Shown here piece by piece: positions 55,668-64,000 of a DNA stretch of 64,000 nt. Each line of letters starts with the position of its first letter. Position 1 is the first letter of the stretch. Made by a program: the position numbers and the translations under genes. Source of the stretch: Rhabdophis nuchalis (lineage: Eukaryota > Chordata > Lepidosauria > Squamata > Natricidae); the NCBI GenBank assembly GCA_039707465.1, contig CM077643.1, positions 322,963,919 through 323,027,918 of the forward strand. Reading direction: 5' to 3'. The notes beneath the pieces were generated by a model, which saw only the letters and a list, made by a program, of their open reading frames with translations, had not been told where the DNA came from and did no database searches.

Positions 55668-55721
55668 ATTCTATCCTTCTATTCTATTCAATTCAATTCT
55701 ATTTTATTCTATTCTATTCTA
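55668..55721. repeat. (TTCTA)n-like pentanucleotide tract
   Basis: Imperfect ATTCT/ATTCA units at the truncated 5' side of the CR1 copy. A separate array from 54831-54981. Confidence 0.9.
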
Positions 55722-56099
55722 CAGGTTTGGTTGTTCAGTTTTAAAGAAGTTGAAGATTTCTCTGTCCCTCCCTCCCTCCCTTCCCTCCCCCCTCTTTCTC
55801 ACACACACACAAAAACATACCACAACTTTCTTAAATTGTTACAGCAGATCAATTGATGTGAAAGACATTCACTACTTATATAGTCTAAGAACTGTTAAGT
55901 GTATTTCCTGTCATTCTCCCTTATCACCAACCGGAGTTCCAGCTAAAGATTTATCTTTCCATCTTCCTCTTTGTCCCAGCAGCCACATCTTTTCTATCTG
56001 ATTTATACTGTATGTGTATAGATTTATACATATGGCAATAAAGATACTTCATAGAACTATTAGTAGGACTATCAACAACAAAGTTTCCTTTTCACTTTC
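55722..56099. other. No gene recognised
   Basis: It includes CCCT-rich and short CACA runs near 55768-55812. Confidence 0.45.
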
Positions 56100-56600
56100 A
56101 AACATTTCTCAATGATTTGCCAAGGAGCAAAAATCTGTGATATTAAAGGTTCACCACACTTCCTTGCATTGAGTTTTGTTCCTTATCTGGAAAATATCTT
56201 CCCAGGCAAGCTTAAAAAACTAAACCCCTTATAATTTTTCCAGTCTATCTCGCTGCCTTTGTCTAAAGGAATAATGACAACATTCTTTCAGTTATTAGGC
56301 ACAGATGCAATCTTTTCACTTGTGTTAAACCAGTTACAGCCTGTCCATAAACAAACTGTATCCACATTTAACATTTCCCCAGTTACACCATCTACATTCG
56401 CAGCCTTATAATATCCAAAATCCTTGCAGCATTTATGCCTCAATTTCCATTCAGTTTTTTTCTGTTGAAACTAACTTATAAAGTATTTGTTTCACTTCTA
56501 AGTTTATTTCTAACATCCATATCTAAAACTCTCTCGAATGCTCTTTCAGCACTCCCTCACTTTGGTGTCATCCCAGAGCATTTCATCACTTTATGATTAA
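56100..56600 (-). pseudogene. RTE/Bov-B LINE reverse transcriptase fragment, decayed
   Basis: The minus-strand frame reads AANVDGVTGEMLN, NVVIIPLDKGS, DWKNYKGFSFLSLPGKIF, then ISQIFAPWQII, with stops between. This is the order of the RTE-type RT motifs (DG...E.L, IVPL.KGKGS, NYRGISLLS..GK, DQIF.LRQI). It is only the N-terminal half of the RT domain, with no catalytic motif left. Confidence 0.75.
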
Positions 56601-56795
56601 TTACAATTGTCATTTTTATATAAGGATATGTTTGTTAGCTCCCACAAATCTAAAAATGCCACCAATATCTATGTGCTGACTATATTAGCATCTTGGATTT
56701 TTTCAAAGTGCCTGCTAGCTCATTAATGTAGAGAAATAGAATTGTGAACTCTTTTGTATGTTTATTTTATGTAAATAAAGATTCTTGTCATTAGA

Positions 56796-56827
56796 AATTT
56801 GAAATACAGACAAAGTTCCCATTGTCT
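56796..56827. repeat. Left copy of a 32-bp direct repeat flanking CR1
   Basis: AATTTGAAATACAGACAAAG plus TTCCCATTGTCT recurs at 57256-57287 with two mismatches. Confidence 0.88.
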
Positions 56828-56832
56828 TAGGT

Positions 56833-57242
56833 ACAATACAATACAATAGCAGAGTTGGAAGGGACCTTGGAGGTCATCTAGTCCAACCCCCTGCGTAGGT
56901 AGGAACCTTATACCATTTCAAACAAATGGCTATCTAACATCTTCTTAAAGACTTCCAGGGTTGGGGCATTCACAACTTCTGGAGGCAAGCTGTTCCAGAG
57001 GTTAATTGTTCTAACTGTCAGGAAATTTCTCCTTAGTTCTAAGTTGCTTCTCTCCTTGATTAGTTTCCACCCATTGCTTCTTGTCCTGCCCCCAGGTGCC
57101 TTGGAGAATAGTTTGACTCCCTCTTCTTTGTGGCACCCTCTGAGATATCGGAACACTGCTATCATGTCTCCCCTGGTCCTTCTCTTCATCAAACTAGACA
57201 TACCCAGCTCCTGCAACCGTTCTTCATATGTTTTAGCCTCTG
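56833..57242 (-). mobile_element. 5'-truncated CR1 LINE between 32-bp direct repeats
   Basis: The 3' end ACAATACAATAGCAGAGTTG lies at the left. The minus frame from about 57216 reads [68 protein letters not shown] with no stop, so this short copy is young. Confidence 0.93.
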
Positions 57243-57255
57243 TATCTTCTTAGTC

Positions 57256-57287
57256 AATTTGAAATACAGACAAAGCTCCCATTGCTT
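57256..57287. repeat. Right copy of the 32-bp direct repeat
   Basis: Matches 56796-56827 and follows the truncated CR1 5' end within about 14 bp. Confidence 0.88.
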
Positions 57288-57839
57288 CAAAAGCTGGGTA
57301 ACAGATGACATTAAGGATGTGATGGACTTTGCACCTGGAGAAGCAAATAGGGCAGCACAGAACTTTCCTGGGAAGGAAAAAGTAAAGTCCACTATATTAC
57401 ATTTTATTTATATAATAAATAATAAATAAATAAAATTATATCATCAAGAGGCCCAGATTAAGAAACTACACAGTCCCTAATTGGATGATGCAGGGGGAAG
57501 AGTTCAGAGTAGCCATACTCTAGAATCCCTCAGAATATATCTAGTATGTTAGAAATTTTTATCTTTAGTGTGGCAAGACTGGCATCAAGCCAAAGACTAA
57601 GGACAATACAGTGAAGTCCAATCAAGAACAATCTTTTATTTAGAGTTAGACTAATGGGAAGAAGGAAGAAAGATACTTTGTGGAAGGGTGAAGGGAAAGA
57701 AGCCCTAGATAAGAAAATGCATGTATAATTATGCAGCAAAAATGAGTCCAAGAGAAAGACATTTTATAAGAAGCATAAAGAAAGCAGATACTTGCAAAGA
57801 ACACAATCAAAAAGAGCAAGGAATGGTTAAAAACAGATT
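57288..57839. other. No gene recognised
   Basis: AT-rich interval. The right part may continue the CR1 that follows. Confidence 0.4.
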
Positions 57840-59036
57840 TTGCCAAATCAATCTTATTTCATTCTTTGACAAAGTCACTGAATTAGTAGACAAAATAGTA
57901 TTTAGATTTCAACAAGGCATTTGACAAAGTAGACCACAACCTACTTCTTGGTAAGCTAGAAAAATGTGGAATAGACAACATCACCACCAGCTAGATTTGT
58001 AGCTGGCTGACAAACTACACTCAATGAGAAGTCCTTAATGGTACTACATCCACAGGGAGACAAGTAGCAGTTATCACAAGGCTCCGTCTTAGGCCCAGCA
58101 CTCTTCAATATTTTCATTAATAACTTAAATGAGGGGATAGAAGGGGAACTCATCAAATTTGCAGATAACACTAAGCTACCAGGAATAGCCAACACCACAG
58201 AAGACAAGCTCAGGATCCAAAATGATCTTGACAGACTTAAACAACAGGTCCTATCCAATAACATGAAATGCAATGTGGAGAAAAGCAAGGTTTTACACCT
58301 TGGCAGGAAAAACAAAGATACAACTACAGATTAGGCAAAACCTGGCTCAAAAATAGTAACTATGAGAGGGACCTTGGACAATCCTCATGGACAATCACTT
58401 AAATATGAGCCAGCAGTGTGCGGCAACAGCCAAAAAGTTAATATACTCCTTGGTTGTATAAACAGAGGCATAGAGTACATGAAGTATTAATGCTGCTTTA
58501 TAAATCCTTAGTAAGATCACACCTAAAATACTACATCTGGTTTTGGTTACCACATTACAAACAATATGTTGAGGCTTTGGAAAAAGTGCAAAGAAGATCA
58601 ATTAACACGATTAAGGGCCTGGACACAAAAACATATGAAGAACAGTTGCAGAAATTGGGTATGGCCAATTTAGAGAAAAGAAGGACTAGGGGTGACATGA
58701 TAGCAGTATTCCTGCATTTGAGGGACTGTCACAAACAACAGGAAGTCAACTTATTTTCCAAAGCACCAGAAGGCAAGACAAGAAACAATGGATGGAAATT
58801 ACTCAAGGAGAGAAGCAACCTGGAATTAAAGAGAAACTTCCTAAAAGTGAAGACAATTAACCAGTGGAACAGCTTGCCTTCAGAAGTTGTAGAATCTTCC
58901 TCACTGGAGGTTTTTAAGAAACAGCTACACAGCCACCTGTCCAAAATAGTGTAAGGCCTCCTGCTTAAGCAGGGGGTTGCACTAGAAGACTTCCAAAGTC
59001 CCTTCCAACTCTACTGTATTCTGATTGATTGATTGA
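57840..59036 (+). pseudogene. CR1 LINE RT pseudogene, longest CR1 piece in the window
   Basis: The sequence around 57870-58320 encodes broken RT motifs: FQQGI.QSR-like start, STRHLTK.TTTYFLV-type AFDKVDH segment (near 57920), GPALFNIFINNLN (58096-58134) and the active-site region KFADNTKL (58156-58180), where the second Asp of the usual FADD is Asn. From 58500 the C-terminus is open: VRSHLKYYIWFW, LEKVQRRSINTIKGLDTKTY, RRTRGDMIAVFLHL, LKRNFLKVKTINQWNSLPSE, to a TAA near 58954. The tail is a short (ATTG)n. Confidence 0.88.
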
Positions 59037-59548
59037 TGTTTATATTTGACAAGCGAAAGGCAACATTTCTTATGCTCATACATAAAAACAGCAACAACAA
59101 CAATAATGAAAGGAACCTTCTAAATCCCCAGAGCGTGAGAAAAGGTGTCAGGCATTAAAATGTCTGCATAGATTAAGAAGAACTGGGAACTCAAACTAGA
59201 AGTACAGCCTCAGTGTTAAGTTGCATCCTTTCTGCCTGAGTTAACATTTCCCCTTGCCTTTGTGTTGTCCGAGTCACTTTTTCCATCAAGGCAATGACAA
59301 AAAGCTCATGTAACCAATCAGGGTATCAATAAAGGAAGCCTTTGGCTCAGCTACTATAGTCATCAGGATAGCCAGAAAAAGCCAGTACTAATAAAATGGA
59401 TTCAATAGGACAAATTGGATATGTTTGTTAGAATTGGTTTATTAAACTACACAGACAAGTGAGAGAAGCAAGAAGGCAGCAGATATCAACTAAAAGATTT
59501 TTAAATTTTATTTGTGTGCAGATTCAAAAAAAAATACATCATCTATAT
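59037..59548. other. No gene recognised
   Basis: Unassigned DNA between LINE relics. Confidence 0.45.
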
Positions 59549-59600
59549 GGTCGCAAAGAGTCGACACTGACTGAATGGCACATAATCAATCAATCAATCT
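59549..59600 (+). mobile_element. Bov-B LINE 3'-terminal fragment
   Basis: ATGGTCGCAAAGAGTCGACA followed by CTGACTGAATGGC and an (ATCA)n tail matches the well-known Bov-B 3' end (GTCGCAAAGAGTCGGACACG type). Very short. Confidence 0.65.
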
Positions 59601-59967
59601 TTAGAAGTGAACTCTATGGAATTCAGGAGGAAGGTTCATTGATCTTAAGCATTGCATGTGACATGTAATTTGCCTCCAGGGCTGCTGATCAATGTAACAG
59701 AGGAATATAGTCAGAACCAATGAGTGTGTTGCTATTATCTGAGCCTCACTAGGCTGTCAAAGACATTACTGATTTACAAGCCTACAGCTTGTGCAGGCCA
59801 ACCTCATGATTCACAGGGCAGATTCTGAACATCAGTGGAGGACTGCTGGTTTGAGGGATTAACCATATTATATGGTTAATCCCTTACTTCCAGGTTTCGT
59901 TTTATTTGAATATAGCCTCATGTAACAATGGCTTCCTGCTCTAATATTTTTAATAGCTTGGAAAACA

Positions 59968-60027
59968 GTATGTATGTATGTATGTATGTATGTATGTATG
60001 TATGTATGTATGTATGTATGTATGTAT
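59968..60027. repeat. (GTAT)n microsatellite
   Basis: About 15 perfect tetranucleotide units. Confidence 0.97.
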
Positions 60028-60194
60028 ATCACAAAATATGGATATACGGTTTACCAGTATTCTAAAAAGGAGTGTTGTGCTTCATATGCATAACAAGCCT
60101 ATCTGGTCTTTTGTTTGCTACGTAAAATATTTATAGATGGGTGCTCCAAACATCTAGGTATCAAATTGTGAGGCTGGCAATGACTACTATGCAT

Positions 60195-60530
60195 CCCATA
60201 AATTGCAAAAATCACAAACAAAGAATTCCTAGACTGAGCCTCACCAAAAATATCACTCAAAGCCAAAATTGCCGAACAAAGGCCATCATACTGTACTCTG
60301 GCTATGTCATGTGAGCTGACTCCCTTAAAAAATCAGTCATTCTGGGAGTGATCAGCAAAAAAAAGGAGAAGGGGCTGCCCTAGTACCTGACGGCTGGACA
60401 CTATAAAGGATGACTCTAGAATGCCTATGGCAGATCTGAAGGAGGTGGTACAAGGCAAAAGGGCATGGTGAGTGCTGATCCATAGAGTGGCCGAGGATCA
60501 GACGTGACTGAATGGCTGATGATGACAATG
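60195..60530 (+). pseudogene. Bov-B (RTE) LINE ORF C-terminal fragment
   Basis: Translation gives LSLTKNITQSQNCRTKAII or, in frame, SLKAKIAEQRPS then, after a shift, KRRRGCPS, RLDTIKDDSRMPMADLKEVV, QGKRAW and LIHRVAEDQT, with a few stops. This matches the Bov-B ORF end (KRRRGRP...W.D.IKE.T..SL.DLK..VQDRKAWR.L...VA.S.TRL). The 3' end GGCCGAGGATCAGACGTGAC then ACTGAATGGCTGATGATGAC agrees. Confidence 0.8.
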
Positions 60531-60709
60531 CTCTAAGTATCTTTATAGATATTGACGCAATATAGCATCTAAGCATCTTTTCCAAACAAGGGGAGAGTAT
60601 ACAAACCTATCTGAATCAACCTGAAGCCAGTCTGTTTCTGTACTGTGGCTTCCTGACCTACATATATATTTTGCCTGATGAGTTCTAGCATTCCTTAATT
60701 TGCCTGAAT

Positions 60710-60942
60710 CAGTGGTGAAATTCAATTGTTTTACTACTGGTTCTGTGGCTGTGGCTTGATGGGCGTGGTGTGACTTGATGGGCATGGTTTAGTGGGTGTG
60801 GCAGGGGAAGGATACTGCAAAATCTCTATTCCCACACCATTCTGAGGCAAGCCAGAGGTGGCATTTGCCAGTTCTCTGAACTACTCAAAATTTCCACTAC
60901 TGGTTCTCCAGAACCTGTCAGAACCTGCTGGATTTCACCCTG
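60710..60942. mobile_element. hAT MITE (GGTGAAATTC family) with perfect 8-bp target duplication
   Basis: Begins CAGTGGTGAAATTCAATTGT and ends GCTGGATTTCACCCTG. GCCTGAAT flanks it exactly (60702-60709 and 60943-60950). Internal TGGGCGTGG / TGGGCATGG direct repeats. 233 bp. Confidence 0.93.
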
Positions 60943-60950
60943 GCCTGAAT

Positions 60951-61283
60951 TGAATGTATGATTAAGGCCAACAAAAAGTATGTATATTACAGTAATAAAT
61001 AATATTGTCAAACTTTTTGTCCTGGAAGGTTTCACCATAAATGCTTAGATTCTACTTTAGCCGCTGCAGCTGCTATTTTTTTCAGTTATCATTGCTGTTG
61101 GAACTTATTGTTTTAATACTTATTAACTACTGCAAGTGGCATATGTGTACTTGAAAGACTGGATTTGCAATGTGATGTAATAAAGCAAACATCAAATAGG
61201 CCTATGGTTGTTAAATGTGGCATGTATTGTTTTGAAGATAATATTTAGAGATTGCTTTTCTGTTTTTCTTGCAATAAAACATT
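60951..61283. other. No gene recognised
   Basis: AT-rich interval. Confidence 0.45.
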
Positions 61284-61500
61284 GAGAGCCAGTTTGGTAT
61301 TTTGATTACAGTACTGGCCTAGAAACATGTGAGACTGTGAGTTCAAGTCCCCTCTTAGGCATGAAAGCTAGCTGGGTGACTTTGGGCCAGTCATTCCCTC
61401 TCTCTGCCCAAACCACCTCATAGGATTGTTGTTATGGCGAAAATAGGAGGAGGAAAGAATATTGGTATGTTCACTCCTTTGAGTTATACATGGGAAAATA
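61284..61500 (+). mobile_element. Second-type tRNA-derived SINE (GAGAGCCAGTTTGG family)
   Basis: The head GAGAGCCAGTTTGGTATTTT, the B-box-like TGAGTTCAAGTCCCC, GCTGGGTGACTTTGGGCCAG, ACCTCATAGGATTGTTGTTA and AAATAGGAGGAGGAAAGAAT are in the order usual for a widespread squamate SINE. The 23442-23630 copy is the same family on the minus strand. Confidence 0.78.
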
Positions 61501-61945
61501 TACAGGATAAAAATATATTTTAAAACATTTAATATCAGAACCTTTCTGTTTAAACACAACAGTTCTGTACAGATAGCCAGTGATGTCAAAGACAAACAGA
61601 TGCACTGTATGCATGGAACAGCATTTGGTTCTCACAAGTCATAACAGAGTAACTGACATGCTCTATCCCATCCATCCAGAACTACAGTATATGTAGTACA
61701 GATAATTCTTTATCAGATGCTGTTTTGAAGAAGTAACAGAGACTTTAATTGTTTGCTGCAATGAATACAATTAGTTGTTGTAGGAAAAGGGGATGGCAGA
61801 ACTTGGGAGTGGAGTTAAAAGTGGACTCAGTATAGAATCCCTACCTAGCCACAAGAGAACTAAGTTCAACTCCTCTTGAGTGCCACTGATCCTTATCTAA
61901 CTCAACCAGGTGCTGATCATTAGTTGAGAAGATTCCTGTGCATAA
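61501..61945. other. No gene recognised
   Basis: Unassigned sequence up to the LINE-A fragment. Confidence 0.45.
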
Positions 61946-62105
61946 GGTGTTATGTGGGATTGCCTTGAGGCACCCATAATCACCCGCGCGGCCGCATTCT
62001 GGACTAACTGTAACCTTCAAGTGCACCTCAACGGGAGCCCCATGTAGAGAGCGTTACAGTAGTCCAGCCGGGATGTCATGAGTGCTTGACTGTGCAAAGG
62101 GCCAC
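61946..62105 (-). mobile_element. Internal LINE-A fragment lacking both ends
   Basis: The minus strand covers the LVTSRLDYCNALYMG..LQLVQNAAARVIMGASRQ region only. It stops before the RT C-terminus, the 3' UTR and a tail, so it is not a simple truncated insertion. A later deletion or recombination removed the 3' end. A short deletion near 62090 breaks the frame. Confidence 0.88.
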
Positions 62106-63815
62106 GAAGATAAGGGGTAAGCTCATGGGAAATAAACTTTTTCTTTCTTTCTTTTGTTTTCTTTTGCAGAGATCGTGTAGCTCATGCTATCATGTTTTCA
62201 GTTGGACAGCTTTGAGTTAATACAACTGCATGTTAAGTGTTAAAAAAAAAGCTTAGTAGATTTGATCTGGGGCCACAGCTTGGAGAAGCAAATATATCTG
62301 CAAGCCATTCAAAGCAACATGGAAATATAATTGTCCAGAATCACCTTGGAAGTTCTAACTCCTCATAGCTTTACAGAGCTACAGCAGTTTGATAAATAAT
62401 TAGTCAGAAGGGCACTTGCCTGCTCTACCACCATTCCTTCCTCCCTATTCAATCTCAGGAATGATAGTGTTGATTTCCAGGCTCTGCCATGGCCTTTCCT
62501 TAGTACTTTTACCTCTCTTGTTGCCAAGCTTAGTCTCATCAATGAGTATGCTCCATTGGAAACATGGAGAGTAGTTGTCAAGGCATGGAGCAAGCATTTT
62601 ATATCACAATGAAATTTAATGGGTAAAAAAATGCAAATATAAAGGGGGTACCCTCTCTCAAGCAGGCCACAAATGGTGAGGAGGGAAGACCAAAAAACAA
62701 ATGCAAGAAGGCATGGAAGAGGAGTGAAGGCACGGTGCCTTCGTCATCACAGCTCACAATTTTGCATGTCATGTTGTGACTTTCAAAGAGAAAAAAGCAA
62801 TTAAGTCAGATAATCACTTTGCTTCCCCTAAGGGGGAGTAAAAGTTCCATTAGAGGAGACAAGACCTCTGTATGTCCATCAAAATACAATCCACAAGGAC
62901 AATGTGTTTGTATGCAGTATTAAACTGCACACAGAAATTACAGGTTCTCGGGTGACTGGATTGAATTTTCAATGTTTGAAAAGGTCCATCAGAAAGAAAA
63001 GCATTCATATACATATACACACACGCACACATATATACACACTTTTATTTGCAAATGGTTTTCTCCCATAATATATGCCTGAAAATCATTTACCTAGTAC
63101 AACATTTGCAGGAAACTCTCTGAATTATTCTTAAACGGAAATCCTAAAGTCAAAATTCATACAAAATAGGTGGCTATTCTAACCGTGATATTTCATTATA
63201 TATAGTTAAGGGTGTGCTATTACTCTCTATATTAATAAAACCCAATAACTCCTTTATAAGAGGATCTCAGCTTTAATATTTTGACAGTCATGAAGGTGCC
63301 TTGTAAGATTTAGCCTCAGATTTTAAGCTATAATTTAGCACACTCATTTGCTGGGATTCGTTATTTTCAAGTCAGAAAGAAGCAAGATAAATACATATGC
63401 TGTCTGTAAAGAATAGTTCTCCAAACATGTGATATTTGTGTTTTCAAAACAGAACAAAAAAAGCCTTCGATGCATGAAGTCACCATGTGTCCTGGTCTAC
63501 CAAATGTCCAGCACTGATCCACCCTTTCTTTCTTTTTTTTGAAACACTAAGTAACCTCAGAACCTCACCCTTATCTTCAAAAGAGAAGCCTTGAGTGGAG
63601 ATTTAATCACAGGTCATTGTCTATTCTGCAGGCATTATGAAGATGAACAATTATAGCACTTGAAGGAAACCTATTATCAAGTGAGAGGAAAAGACTATTT
63701 TTCTCAAGCACCTGAATTCAGTCTTTTATGACTAAATGACTACTTGATGCAGAAAACTCTAATCATCACCACTGGTTTTCTAAAATGTCATCTCCCTTAT
63801 TCTTTTTCTTATATA
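62106..63815. other. No gene recognised
   Basis: 1.7 kb of AT-rich DNA with a short CA-rich run near 63011-63040. No gene or named repeat. Confidence 0.45.
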
Positions 63816-63817
63816 CA

Positions 63818-64000
63818 GGTGAAACTCGAAAAATTAGAATATCGTGCAAAAATTCATTTATTTCAATAATGCAACTTAAAAGGTGAAACTAATATATGAG
63901 ATAAGACTGCAAAGCAAGATAGTTCAAGCCGTGATTTGTCATAATTGTGATGATTATGGTGTACCGCTCATGAAAACCCCAAATCCACAATCTCAGAAAA
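63818..64000 (+). mobile_element. Tc1/mariner-type element, cut by the window edge
   Basis: The terminus ACAGGTGAAACTCGAAAAAT follows TATA. Then ATCGTGCAAAAATTCATTTA, AGCAAGATAGTTCAAGCCGT and ATGAAAACCCCAAATCCACA match a vertebrate Tc1/mariner-type repeat as I recall it. The remainder, including any transposase, lies beyond position 64000. Confidence 0.7.

Overview
The window is animal nuclear DNA and looks like a squamate reptile, most likely a snake. The evidence is the repeat content: tRNA-derived SINEs with a Sauria/Bov-B type tail, CR1 LINEs, RTE/Bov-B LINE fragments, a GC-rich L2/L3-like LINE family, CR1/L3-type LINE tails running into (ATTCT)n or (TATTG)n microsatellites, a SPIN-like hAT element, Helitrons, and many short hAT elements with 8-bp target duplications. 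The squamate call is firm. The snake call is an inference from this combination. I found no convincing host exon, rRNA, tRNA gene or CpG-island promoter, so the window reads as intergenic or intronic DNA shaped by transposons.

Layout. 1-9 kb: AT-rich DNA with 5'-truncated copies of one GC-rich LINE family (called LINE-A here), three Sauria-type SINEs and a hAT relic split by a LINE-A copy. 10-13 kb: an old antisense CR1 split by a solo LTR, then a SINE and a hAT element between 43-bp direct repeats. 14-18 kb: the main object, a 3.35-kb LINE-A copy on the minus strand with a single open frame of about 1000 codons (endonuclease plus reverse transcriptase), inserted in the 3' tail of an older plus-strand LINE-A copy. 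19-31 kb: more LINE-A and CR1 pieces, an 83-bp dispersed duplication and AT-rich DNA. 31-40 kb: (GATA)n, a second solo LTR, palindromic and other hAT elements, two abutting Helitrons, and a hAT element swollen by an internal inverted-repeat array. 40-46 kb: a Bov-B endonuclease fragment carrying an exact 279-bp tandem duplication, a mariner-like MITE split by a CR1 and a SINE, a LINE-A copy and a SPIN-like element. 47-61 kb: several CR1 copies, a pentanucleotide tract between two convergent LINE tails, and RTE/Bov-B fragments. The right edge cuts into a Tc1/mariner element.

The parts fit as a transposition history rather than a pathway. LINE-A, CR1 and RTE provide reverse transcription. The SINEs and truncated LINE copies are their products. 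The hAT, mariner-like and Helitron elements are non-autonomous, with no transposase visible here. Nested insertions and target duplications give relative ages. Repeat boundaries were read by eye. Those fixed by target duplications are accurate to a base or two; others may be off by 10-30 bases. Clade names (L2 versus L3, for example) need a phylogeny.
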